From positions 1-64,000 of the forward strand of contig CAZRWW010000017.1 in assembly GCA_964603725.1 (NCBI GenBank): a stretch of DNA of 64,000 nt, written 5' to 3'. Both the position numbers and the translations under genes were made by a program. The stretch comes from CAZDKK01 sp964603725 (GTDB lineage: Bacteria; Eisenbacteria; RBG-16-71-46; CAIMUX01; WJJG01). The notes beneath the pieces are model-generated. The model was given only the letters and a program-made list of their open reading frames with translations, was not told the origin of the DNA and searched no databases. Below are positions 6,946-14,780 of the stretch, in pieces (the first letter of the stretch is position 1; every line of letters begins with the position of its first letter).

Positions 6946-9246
6946 CTAGCCCCGCTCGTGCCCCAGTCTCTCGGCCAGCTCCTCGAGCAGCTTCGCGGCC
7001 GCGTGCGGGATCACCGTGCCGGGCCCGAAGATCGCCGCCGCGCCGTGCTTCCTGAGGAAGGCGTAGTCCTGGGCCGGGATGACGCCGCCGGCAACGACGA
7101 GGATGTCCTCGCGACCGAGCTTCTTGAGCTCCGCGACGAGCTGCGGCAGGAGCGTCTTGTGCCCGCCCGCGAGCGAGCTCATTCCGACGATGTGCACGTC
7201 GTTCTCGACCGCCTGGCGCGCGGTCTCCTCGGGGGTCTGAAAGAGCGGCCCCACATCGACGTCGAAGCCCAGATCGCTGAAGGCGGTCGCGACGACCTTC
7301 GAGCCGCGGTCATGGCCGTCCTGGCCCATCTTGGCGACGAGGATGCGCGGCCGGCGCCCCTCGTGACGCTCGAACGCCTCCGCCATGCGGCGGACCTTCT
7401 CGATCTCGTCCACGCCCGCAAACTCCGCCGAGTAGACGCCCGTGATCGTGCGCGTCTCGGCCCGGTGGCGCCCCCAGACCTTCTCGAGGGCGAGGGAGAT
7501 CTCGCCCAGCGACGCGCGCGCCCTGGCCGCCTCGACCGCCAGGGCCAGGAGGTTGCCCTCGCCCGTCTCGGCCGAGCGCGTCAGGGCGGCCAGCCACCGC
7601 TCCACGGCCGCATTGTCCCGCTCCCGGCGCAGCTTCTCAAGCCGCGCGATCTGTTGGCGGCGCACGGCGGTGTTGTCGACCTCGAGGATCTCGATCGGCT
7701 CCTCGCGCTCGAGCCGGTAGCGATTGACGCCGACGATCGTCTCGGCGCCCGAGTCGATGCGCGCCTGGCGGCGGGCCGCCGACTCCTCGATGCGCAGCTT
7801 GGGCAGCCCGGTCTCGATCGCCCGGGCCATGCCGCCCAGCCCCTCGACCTCCTGGATATGGGCCCAGGCGCGGCGCATGAGCTCGTGCGTCAGCCGCTCG
7901 ACGTAGTAGGAACCGCCCCACGGGTCGACCACCCGGCAGATGCCCGTCTCGTCCTGCAGGTAGAGCTGCGTGTTGCGCGCGATGCGGGCCGAGAAGTCGG
8001 TCGGCAGCGCGATGGCCTCATCGAGCGCGTTGGTGTGCAGCGACTGCGTATGGCCGAGCGCCGCCGCCATCGCCTCGACGCAGGTGCGCACGACGTTGTT
8101 GTAGGGGTCCTGCTCCGCCAGGCTCCAGCCCGAGGTCTGCGTGTGGGTGCGCAGCGCCATCGACATGGGATTGCGCGGCGCGAACTGCTTGATGAGCTTG
8201 GCCCACAGGAGCCGCCCGGCGCGCAGCTTGGCGATCTCCATGAAGTAGTTCATGCCCGCGCCCCAGAAGAAGGAGAGCCTGGGTGCGAAGTCGTCGATCG
8301 TCAGACCGGCTGCCAAGCCGGTGCGCACGTACTCGAGGCCGTCGGCCAGCGTATAGCCGAGCTCCAGGTCGGCCGTCGCGCCCGCCTCCTGCATGTGGTA
8401 GCCGGAGATCGAGATCGAGTTGAACTTGGGCATCTTCTCAGCGGCGAACGCGATGATGTCGCCCACGATCCGCATGCTCTGGGCGGGCGGATAGATGTAG
8501 GTATTGCGGACCATGAACTCCTTGAGGATGTCGTTCTGGATCGTCCCCGTGAGGTCGGCCGGCGCCACGCCCTGCTCGAGCCCGGCAACGATGTAGAAGG
8601 CCATGATCGGCAGCACGGCGCCGTTCATGGTCATCGACACCGACATCTTCCCGAGCGGGATGTGATCGAAGAGGATCTGCATGTCGAGGATCGAATCGAT
8701 CGCCACGCCGGCCTTGCCGACATCGCCCACGACGCGCGGGTGGTCGGAGTCGTAGCCGCGGTGGGTCGCGAGATCGAAGGCGATCGACAGCCCCATCTGG
8801 CCGGCGGCCAGGTTGCGCCGGTAGAAGGCGTTCGACTCCTCGGCGGTCGAGAAGCCCGCGTACTGGCGCACGGTCCAGGGCCGCATGATGTACATGGAGG
8901 CGTAGGGGCCGCGCAGGAAAGGCGGCAGGCCGGCCGTAAAGGCTAGGTGCTCCAGCCCCTCCAGGTCCTCGGCCGTGTAGAGCGGGGCGACCGCGATCTG
9001 CTCGTTCGTCTGCCAGAGGCAGTGTTCGACCGGTGCGCCGGCGGCCTGCTCGAACCGCTCGCGCCAGGCCGCCCGGTTGCTGCCCTGCGTTGGGACGCCC
9101 CGACCAGGCCGGTCATGCTCCGATGACTCGCCGCTCGGGGCCGGTTGCCCGCGCCCAGCCGGCCGTTCGCGCCCAGCCGGCCGTTCGCGCCCGGCCTGCG
9201 CCCGCGTATCGAGCGGCACCTTGGTGAAATCCGGCAACCTGCTCAT
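6946..9246 (-). CDS. mutB: Methylmalonyl-CoA mutase, large catalytic subunit
   Basis: 766 residues. The enzyme interconverts methylmalonyl-CoA and succinyl-CoA with adenosylcobalamin. The TIM-barrel substrate domain (about 85-590) shows RPWTVRQYAGFSTAEESN, FDLATHRGYDSDHPRV, SMTMNGAVLPIMAFY and TGTIQNDILKEFMVRNTYIY. The C-terminal B12-binding domain has the DxHxxG motif (MGQDGHDRG) whose His ligates cobalt, and GGVIPAQDY. Residues 10-60 are a low-complexity linker with RERPAG repeats. The ATG at 9246 overlaps the mutA stop as ATGA, indicating translational coupling and equal subunit synthesis. An in-frame start further upstream lies within mutA and is not needed. Confidence 0.97.
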   Translation of the reverse strand: MSRLPDFTKVPLDTRAQAGRERPAGRERPAGRGQPAPSGESSEHDRPGRGVPTQGSNRAAWRERFEQAAGAPVEHCLWQTNEQIAVAPLYTAEDLEGLEHLAFTAGLPPFLRGPYASMYIMRPWTVRQYAGFSTAEESNAFYRRNLAAGQMGLSIAFDLATHRGYDSDHPRVVGDVGKAGVAIDSILDMQILFDHIPLGKMSVSMTMNGAVLPIMAFYIVAGLEQGVAPADLTGTIQNDILKEFMVRNTYIYPPAQSMRIVGDIIAFAAEKMPKFNSISISGYHMQEAGATADLELGYTLADGLEYVRTGLAAGLTIDDFAPRLSFFWGAGMNYFMEIAKLRAGRLLWAKLIKQFAPRNPMSMALRTHTQTSGWSLAEQDPYNNVVRTCVEAMAAALGHTQSLHTNALDEAIALPTDFSARIARNTQLYLQDETGICRVVDPWGGSYYVERLTHELMRRAWAHIQEVEGLGGMARAIETGLPKLRIEESAARRQARIDSGAETIVGVNRYRLEREEPIEILEVDNTAVRRQQIARLEKLRRERDNAAVERWLAALTRSAETGEGNLLALAVEAARARASLGEISLALEKVWGRHRAETRTITGVYSAEFAGVDEIEKVRRMAEAFERHEGRRPRILVAKMGQDGHDRGSKVVATAFSDLGFDVDVGPLFQTPEETARQAVENDVHIVGMSSLAGGHKTLLPQLVAELKKLGREDILVVAGGVIPAQDYAFLRKHGAAAIFGPGTVIPHAAAKLLEELAERLGHERG

Positions 9247-11555
9247 GCGACCACCCCGATCTTCCTGACGAGTCCCTTCAGCACCGCGGGCGCATCGACC
9301 TTCAGGTGGATGAACTCGTCGACGCCCGCCGCCCGCAGCGCCTCCATCGCCTCGCGCGGCGCGCCGGCCACCACGACGACCGGCGCCTGCGCGGCTGACT
9401 TGAGCGCGCACGCCAGCTCCGGGCCCACGACGGCGTGGGTCTCGTCGGGCGCCACGATCGCGACGATCGGCGCCCCCGACTCGCGCGCCGCGGCGGCCGC
9501 GGCCTGGGCGCCATCGAACCAGGCATCGCCCACCACGGCAAAACCGGCGAGCTGGAAGAAGGAACGTGTGAAGTCGAGCCGCGGCATGTAGTCCGCGATC
9601 GGCCCGATGTTGGCGAGGAAGACCTGCGGATCACGCTCCCCGCTCTCACGCCAGGCCAGCACCGCCTCGCGCAGCGCCTCGTAGACGGCGGCGGCGCCGC
9701 AGGTGCCCAGGGCCGCGATGCGGGGCCGCTCGCCACCCGCGTGCCTGTCCGCCGCGTGCCCGTCCGCCGCGTGCCCGTCCGCCGCGTGCCCGTCCGCGGC
9801 GTGCCCGCCGCCGCCCGCACCCAGCGCCTCGCGGACAGCGCCCGCCAGCTCTCCCAGCGTGGCGCCGGCCAGGGCCGCGTCGCGCGCGGCCTGGACGACG
9901 GCGGCGCCATCTGCGCCGCGCGCTTCGCGCAGGCGTCGCAGGGCCTCATCGCGCGCCCGCGCGTCCACCCGGGCGCGGTGCCGCTCGATCTCCCGGACGC
10001 GCGCGGCGCGCAGCGCGCCGTAGTCGGGCGCGCGCCGCTCGATGCGACCCTCGGCGGCGTTCGGATAGTGCGTGACCCCCACGAGCCGATCGACGCGCGT
10101 CGCCAGCCGCTCGGCCCGGCGCCGCGCAACCTGCGCGACAGCCGCTTGCGGCGTGCCGGCCACGAGCGCGGCGAGCATGCCGCCGGCCGCCTCGATCTCC
10201 TGGAAGAGCGCCCAGGCCCGGCGCGCGATCTCGGCGGTGAGCGCCTCGATGAACCAGGCGCCCCCGGCCGGATCAATGACGTGGCTCAAGCCGGCCTCTT
10301 CGCGCAGGATCACCTGCGTGTTGCGCGCCAGCCGGCGCGCCCGGTCGCTCGGCGGCCCGAGCGCGTCGTCGAAGGGCGCCACGTGCAGGCTGTCGCAGCC
10401 GCCGAGCACGGCCGCCTTGGCCTCGGTCGTGGCCCGCAGGATGTTCACGTAGGGATCGATCGCGGTCTGGCTGCGGCGCGAGGTGCGGGCGTGCAGGCGC
10501 ATGCCGTCTCGCGCGCCAGCGCCGGGCAGTGCGCTCCGCACCTGCCACCACAGCATGCGCGCGGCGCGCAGCTTGGCGATCTCCAGGAAGAACTGCGTGC
10601 CGACCGCGAAGCTGAACTGGATCGCCCCGGCCATGCCCGCGGGCTCGAGGCCGCGGCGCTCGGCCTGGCGCAGGTGCTCGACCGCCGTGGCGATGCCGTA
10701 AGCCAGCTCCTGCACTGCGGTCGCCCCCGCGTCGTGGTAGATGTGCGCGCTCACCCAGGCCGTGCGCAGGGCGGGCGCCTCGCGGGCCGCCCAGCGCTGC
10801 AGCGCCGCGAGCTCATCGTAGAGCGCCTCGGCGCCGGCGAGCGCCCTGCCCTCGGCAAGCATCGCCAGCGGGTCGGTCCCGACGCACCCGCGCAAGCTCG
10901 CGGCGGATTGCCCGCGGGCGTGCAGATGGGCGAGCAGCAGCGCCGCGTGCGCCAGGGGGCTGGCCGTCGGCTGCCAGAGGATTCCGATCGCCGCAAGCTC
11001 GACGTTATCGAGCGCCGTCGCGACGTCCGCGAGCGAGGCCAGCGACGTGCCGCCGTGCCCCACCTCGCCCACACCCGCCTGATCGGGATCGCTGCCCGCG
11101 CTAGAGGCCTCGTCGAGCACCAGGTTCACCATCGTCTGTCCGCGCTCCAGGGCCCGTCGCAGCGCCGCGTTCATCTCGCCGGGCGCGGGATACGGCAGCT
11201 CCTGCGCCACATCCCAGGACGCGATCCGATGGCCGGCGGGCGCATCGCCGCGCACCCACGGCGCCTCGCCGGGCAGCGCGCCCAGATGGGGCACGTCCGC
11301 GATGTCCGCCGCCGTGTAGATGGGCGCGAGGGAGATGCCCTCGAGCGTCTCGGTCACCATCACCTTCTCGAAGGGCTTGCCCTTGAGCAGGCGTAGCACC
11401 TCGGCGTGCCAGGCCTCGAGACTGGGCGGCGGGAACTCGGACAACAGAGGTCCCCCCGCGGCTGGCGCGGCGGGCGCGCCCGGCGGAACGCCGGCGCTGT
11501 TCGGGCCGCGCGCGTCGGGCGCGCCCGGCCCGCGGCCCTTCTTCGAATCGCTCAT
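9243..11555 (-). CDS. mutA: Methylmalonyl-CoA mutase, small (non-catalytic) subunit
   Basis: 770 residues, homologous to MutB throughout but diverged, as in heterodimeric mutases. The barrel domain retains the EIAKLRAARMLWWQV stretch, while the C-terminal domain lacks the cobalt-binding DxHxxG (AIVAPDETHAVVGPE stands in the later part), so it does not hold B12. The ATG at 11555 has GAGGAA eight bases upstream. The N-terminal 45 residues are Gly/Ala/Pro-rich. Before the C-terminal domain lies a GHAAD tandem repeat encoded at 9736-9810. It is followed by mutB with a 4-bp overlap and preceded by mce 46 nt away. Confidence 0.93.
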   Translation of the reverse strand: MSDSKKGRGPGAPDARGPNSAGVPPGAPAAPAAGGPLLSEFPPPSLEAWHAEVLRLLKGKPFEKVMVTETLEGISLAPIYTAADIADVPHLGALPGEAPWVRGDAPAGHRIASWDVAQELPYPAPGEMNAALRRALERGQTMVNLVLDEASSAGSDPDQAGVGEVGHGGTSLASLADVATALDNVELAAIGILWQPTASPLAHAALLLAHLHARGQSAASLRGCVGTDPLAMLAEGRALAGAEALYDELAALQRWAAREAPALRTAWVSAHIYHDAGATAVQELAYGIATAVEHLRQAERRGLEPAGMAGAIQFSFAVGTQFFLEIAKLRAARMLWWQVRSALPGAGARDGMRLHARTSRRSQTAIDPYVNILRATTEAKAAVLGGCDSLHVAPFDDALGPPSDRARRLARNTQVILREEAGLSHVIDPAGGAWFIEALTAEIARRAWALFQEIEAAGGMLAALVAGTPQAAVAQVARRRAERLATRVDRLVGVTHYPNAAEGRIERRAPDYGALRAARVREIERHRARVDARARDEALRRLREARGADGAAVVQAARDAALAGATLGELAGAVREALGAGGGGHAADGHAADGHAADGHAADRHAGGERPRIAALGTCGAAAVYEALREAVLAWRESGERDPQVFLANIGPIADYMPRLDFTRSFFQLAGFAVVGDAWFDGAQAAAAAARESGAPIVAIVAPDETHAVVGPELACALKSAAQAPVVVVAGAPREAMEALRAAGVDEFIHLKVDAPAVLKGLVRKIGVVA
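9736..9810 (-). repeat. 15-bp tandem repeat inside mutA (GHAAD units)
   Basis: About five copies of a 15-bp unit (GCCGCGTGCCCGTCC on the plus strand), the outer ones degenerate, encode consecutive GHAAD/RHAGG pentapeptides in the linker before the C-terminal domain of MutA. The copy number is in frame and could vary between strains. Confidence 0.85.
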
Positions 11556-11601
11556 CTCGGTTCCTCGTCCATGGCGGCCGGCGGCGCCGTCCGCCGGCAT
11601 C

Positions 11602-12027
11602 TCATGCCCGGGCAGATTCCCCCGGCCGGCCCGGCTGGCAGATCTCGATCAACACGCCGCTCGTCGTCTTGGGGTGGAAGAAGAGCACGCGCTTGCCCCC
11701 GGCCCCGACGAAGGGCTCGGGGGTGAGCGGCTGCAGGCCGCGCGCCATCATCCGGTCGCGCTCGGCCAGGATGTCATCGACCTCCAGGGCGATGTGATGG
11801 ATGCCCGGCCCCTTCTTCTCGAGGAACTTGGCCACGGTGGAGGAGGGATCGGTCGGATGGAGCAGCTCGAGGCAGGATTCCCCGACGCGCAGGTGATAGG
11901 ACCTGAGCTTCTGGCTGGGGATCTCCTCGGTCTCCTCGTGGACGAGCCCCAGCGCCCCGGCAAAGACCGCCAGCGCCTGCTCGGGATCGGTAACCGCGAT
12001 GCCCAGATGATCGATCTTCTTGATCAT
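11602..12027 (-). CDS. mce: Methylmalonyl-CoA epimerase
   Basis: 141 residues of the vicinal-oxygen-chelate fold. The enzyme interconverts (S)- and (R)-methylmalonyl-CoA and so feeds the mutase. Metal-ligand regions are visible as DHLGIAV near the start, GPGIHHIALEVDD in the middle and SGVLIEICQP at the end; the signature HLGIAVTDPEQAL is intact. The ATG at 12027 has AAGGAG nine bases upstream, and the longer in-frame extension is not conserved. It is the first gene of the mce-mutA-mutB-meaB run, an arrangement that makes a complete propionyl-CoA to succinyl-CoA module apart from the carboxylase. A TAGAAT -10-like box lies at 12108-12103, but no good -35 was found. Confidence 0.93.
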   Translation of the reverse strand: MIKKIDHLGIAVTDPEQALAVFAGALGLVHEETEEIPSQKLRSYHLRVGESCLELLHPTDPSSTVAKFLEKKGPGIHHIALEVDDILAERDRMMARGLQPLTPEPFVGAGGKRVLFFHPKTTSGVLIEICQPGRPGESARA

Positions 12028-12190
12028 GGTCTGGCTCCTTCGGCCCTTGCGCTCTACAGCGCCGGGGAGATCCAAGAGGCCGTTTCATCATGAGAACCGT
12101 TCATTCTAGACCATCGCCGGCGGCCACGCATCTGCCTCGTGCCGCGCGCGGAGGGGGATCGATTTCGCATCCGGCGCCTCCGATGAGGCT

Positions 12191-12218
12191 GGCGACTTTG
12201 CCCCGGGGCAAAGTCGCC
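12191..12218. repeat. 28-nt perfect palindrome between divergent mce and methyltransferase genes
   Basis: The arms GGCGACTTTGCCCC and GGGGCAAAGTCGCC are exact reverse complements, with no loop. It lies between two divergently transcribed genes, where a terminator is not expected. Its central TGCCCCGGGGCA matches the palindrome at 6929-6944. A dimeric-repressor operator for the mut genes is a reasonable hypothesis; a mobile repeat element is the alternative. Confidence 0.6.
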
Positions 12219-12242
12219 AGGTGGCGTCGCCAGGCGACCAGG

Positions 12243-12356
12243 TCGCAAGCCTGTGAGCGTGAAGCCGCAAGCCGGTGAGGGCGCAACCCGGTGAGCGTGA
12301 AGCTGCGAGCCGGTGAGGGCGCAACCCGGTGAGCGTGAAGCTGCGAGCCGGTGAGG
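12243..12356. repeat. 38-bp direct tandem repeat, three copies
   Basis: Copies span 12243-12280, 12281-12318 and 12319-12356. The last two are nearly identical and the first is diverged. Each unit is made of two imperfect 19-bp halves sharing CCGGTGAG. There are no spacers, so this is not a CRISPR array. The block ends 11 nt before the promoter of the methyltransferase gene and could affect its expression. Confidence 0.85.
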
Positions 12357-12366
12357 TCGCAAACCC

Positions 12367-12395
12367 TTGCAAAAGTCGCGGTTACAGGATAGACT
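12367..12395 (+). promoter_or_regulatory. Sigma-70-type promoter for the methyltransferase gene
   Basis: TTGCAA (12367-12372), a 17-nt spacer and TAGACT (12390-12395) lie 27 nt before the start codon at 12422. Box quality and spacing are good. Confidence 0.6.
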
Positions 12396-12421
12396 GTCGA
12401 TTCCGCGGAAGGAGTGGGCGC

Positions 12422-13132
12422 ATGCACGATGGTTGCTCATCGACCGAGGGCTACTGGGAAGATCCCGCTCAGGTGGCCCGCTTCGCCGAGCGCGAGGCCG
12501 ATCTGCGCCTGAGCGCCTTGCAGGCCGCGTTCGCCGATCCGGCCCGCGTGCGGGTGCTGGACCTGGGCTGCGCCGGCGGGCGCAACGCGGCCTTCCTGGC
12601 GGCGCGAGGCTTCGACGTGCACGCGCTCGACGCCTCGGCGGCCATGGTGGCCCACACCCGCGCGCGCGTGGCGGCCGTGCTCGGAGCCCCGGAGGCCGAT
12701 CGGCGCGTCCAGCAGGGGCGCATGGACGACCTCGGCCGGTACCCCGCGGCCCACTTCGATCTCGTCGTGGCGCTGGGCATCTATCACTGCGCCCGGAGCG
12801 GCGAAGAGTGGCGCCGCGCCGTGGCGGAAACCGTGCGCGTGCTCGCACCCGCGGGCCTGCTCCTGGTCTCGCACTTCACGCCCCGCACCGACATCGCCGG
12901 CCGCGGCGTCGAGCCCGTGCCGGGTGAGCCGCACCTCTATCGCGGCTTCGACTCGGGACTCCACTACCTGCTCGAATCGGGCGAGCTGGACGCTGCCATG
13001 GCGAGCCACGGCCTGCGGCCCGAGGCGGCCTCGCAGACCGTGGCCCGCGCCACTGAAAAGGGACAGCGGGTCACCGTCAATGCGCTCTATCGGAGGGCTC
13101 CCGCCGCCGTGACCCGCGCGCCCGAGACCTGA
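12422..13132 (+). CDS. Class I SAM-dependent methyltransferase
   Basis: 236 residues. The SAM-binding motif I is VLDLGCAGGRNAAFLAARGF at about residues 41-60, followed by the acidic motif II residue in HALDAS and the post-motif FDLVVALGIYHC. This is a small-molecule-type methyltransferase of the methyltransf_11/25 kind; the substrate cannot be told from the sequence. The ATG at 12422 has GGAAGGAG nine bases upstream. A GNAT gene starts 10 nt after its stop, so the two form a short operon driven by the promoter at 12367-12395. It is divergent from the mce-mut genes. Confidence 0.85.
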   Translation: MHDGCSSTEGYWEDPAQVARFAEREADLRLSALQAAFADPARVRVLDLGCAGGRNAAFLAARGFDVHALDASAAMVAHTRARVAAVLGAPEADRRVQQGRMDDLGRYPAAHFDLVVALGIYHCARSGEEWRRAVAETVRVLAPAGLLLVSHFTPRTDIAGRGVEPVPGEPHLYRGFDSGLHYLLESGELDAAMASHGLRPEAASQTVARATEKGQRVTVNALYRRAPAAVTRAPET

Positions 13133-13142
13133 GCGGGCAAGC

Positions 13143-13532
13143 GTGGGCGAAGCCGCACTGACCTTCACCCCGGCCAATCCGGACGATGCTTCCGAGCATG
13201 CCCGACTGATCCGCGCCGGCCGCGTGTTCCGGATCCTGTGGAAGGGCACCACGGTGGGTGGGCTGGCGCTCATGCCCGGCGAAGGCGGCGCCGTCCGGAT
13301 CCACTCCCTCTATGTCGATCCCGCCTTCCAGAACCGCGGCATCGGACGGCGCGCGCTGGCCTGGGTCGAGGCGCAGCATCCCGACGCGCCCTGCTTCATG
13401 CTCGAGACACCGCAAGGCAAGGCCGGGGACTGGCACCTCTATCTCCAGGCCGGTTACGAGCCTTGCGGCCAGCGGGAGGTGGCCGCGAAGCCCGGCCTGG
13501 TGCTGGTCCAGATGCGCATTGTCAACCCTTGA
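13143..13532 (+). CDS. GNAT family N-acetyltransferase
   Basis: 129 residues with the GNAT core: strand 4 IHSLYVDPAFQNRGIGRRAL holds the acetyl-CoA pyrophosphate-binding motif (Q/RxxGxG/A, here QNRGIG), and LYLQAGYEPCGQRE is the usual C-terminal motif B. It starts at GTG 13143, 10 nt after the methyltransferase stop, with no strong Shine-Dalgarno, suggesting coupling. The substrate is unknown. The stop at 13530-13532 overlaps the end of the convergent acyl-CoA dehydrogenase gene by 11 bp. Confidence 0.85.
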   Translation: MGEAALTFTPANPDDASEHARLIRAGRVFRILWKGTTVGGLALMPGEGGAVRIHSLYVDPAFQNRGIGRRALAWVEAQHPDAPCFMLETPQGKAGDWHLYLQAGYEPCGQREVAAKPGLVLVQMRIVNP

Positions 13533-14667
13533 GCAACGTCCGCGCGATCACCAGCCGCTGCATCTCGCTCGTGCCCTCGTAGATCTCGGTCACGCGCGCG
13601 TCGCGGTAGTAGCGCTCGACGGGGTACTCCTTCATGTAGCCGTAGCCGCCGTGGATCTGCAGGGCCTGGTGCGTCACCCAGGTCGACATCTCCGAAGCGT
13701 AGAGCTTGGCCTGCGCGGCGGCGCGCGTGTAGGGCTTGCCCTGGTCCTTGAGCCAGGCGGCGTGGTTGACCAGCAACCGCGCTGCTTCAAGGCGCGTGGC
13801 CATGTCGGCGAGCTTGTTCTGGATCGCCTGGAAGTGCACCAGCGGATAACCGAACTGCTGGCGCTCCTTGGCGTAGCGGCGCGCTTCCTCGAAGGCGGCC
13901 ACGGCGATGCCCAGGGCCTGCGCGCCGACGCCGATGCGTCCGGAGTCGAGGGCGTGCATGGCGACCTTGAAGCCCTCGCCCTCCGGGCCGAGGCGATTCT
14001 CGGCCGGGACGCGGCACTCCTCGAAGAAGACCTCCATCGTGTCCGAGGCCCGCAGCCCCATCTTGTCTTCCTTGCGCCCCATCTTCAGGCCCGCGCTGTC
14101 GCGCTCGACGAAGAAGGCGCTCGTGCCCCGGTGCGGCGGCTCGGCGGCGGGGTCGGTGCGGGCGATGACGAGATAGAAGCGCCCGATCTGTCCGTTCGTG
14201 ACGAAGACCTTCTGCCCGTTGAGCACGTAGTCGCCGCCGTCGCGCACGGCGCTGGTCTTGATCGATCCGGCGTCGCTCCCGTAGGCCGGCTCCGAGAGGC
14301 AGAAGGCCCCGATCTCGCCGGCCGCCATGCGGGGCAGGAACCGCCGGCGCTGCTCTTCGTTGCCGTGCCGCAGCAGCGCGTAGGCCGCCACCGAGGTGTG
14401 CACGGACAGAACGATCGAGACGCCGCCGCAGGCCTGGGCCAGCTCCTCCACGATCCCGGCGTAGGTCACGGTGTCGACGCCGATGCCGCCGTAGCTCTCG
14501 GGGATCGCCGCCCCGAAGAGGCCGAGGTCTCGCATCTGCTCCAGGATGCCCGGCGCGAAGGACGCTTGCTCGTCCATCTCCCGCGCCCGCGGGGCGATCT
14601 CGCCCTGGGCGAACTCGCGCACGCCCGCGATGATCAGGCGCTGGTCTTCGGTGTGCTCGAACTGCAA
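13522..14667 (-). CDS. Acyl-CoA dehydrogenase (short/branched-chain type), copy 1
   Basis: 381 residues of the FAD-dependent acyl-CoA dehydrogenase family, which forms 2-enoyl-CoA and passes electrons to ETF. Signature 1 is AFCLSEPAYGSDAGS, signature 2 is QIHGGYGYMKEYPVERYYRD, and the catalytic Glu sits in EIYEGTSEMQRLVIAR, the position used by short- and medium-chain enzymes. The TTG start at 14667 is chosen because GGAGGAGG lies about nine bases upstream and LQFEHTEDQRLI is the canonical N-terminus. It is the last gene of a run led by meaB paralog 2. Chain-length preference is not readable from the sequence. Confidence 0.93.
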   Translation of the reverse strand: MQFEHTEDQRLIIAGVREFAQGEIAPRAREMDEQASFAPGILEQMRDLGLFGAAIPESYGGIGVDTVTYAGIVEELAQACGGVSIVLSVHTSVAAYALLRHGNEEQRRRFLPRMAAGEIGAFCLSEPAYGSDAGSIKTSAVRDGGDYVLNGQKVFVTNGQIGRFYLVIARTDPAAEPPHRGTSAFFVERDSAGLKMGRKEDKMGLRASDTMEVFFEECRVPAENRLGPEGEGFKVAMHALDSGRIGVGAQALGIAVAAFEEARRYAKERQQFGYPLVHFQAIQNKLADMATRLEAARLLVNHAAWLKDQGKPYTRAAAQAKLYASEMSTWVTHQALQIHGGYGYMKEYPVERYYRDARVTEIYEGTSEMQRLVIARTLLKG

Positions 14668-14780
14668 GGTCTCTCGCCTCCTCCCCACCCAGGATCGCGA
14701 CCGCCCCCCGTGGCCGGCGACCCGGCCCGTCGCCCGCCCGCGAGCAGGCCCCGGCCTCGCCCGCGAACCGAGGCCGGCGC

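Noticed and set aside
5581..8946. A 1121-codon open frame on the plus strand opposite meaB and mutB
   Set aside because: Antisense shadow of GC-rich coding DNA: low-complexity Arg/Ala/Gly composition, no domain, and both opposite genes are unmistakable.
12191..12218. Bidirectional terminator
   Set aside because: It lies between two divergent gene starts and has no U-tract on either side.
12243..12356. Possible CRISPR array
   Set aside because: The 38-bp units abut with no spacers and there are no cas genes nearby.
12101..12427. Minus-strand frame with LTGSQLHAHRV-type repeats
   Set aside because: It is translated from the 38-bp tandem repeat; no ribosome-binding site or domain.
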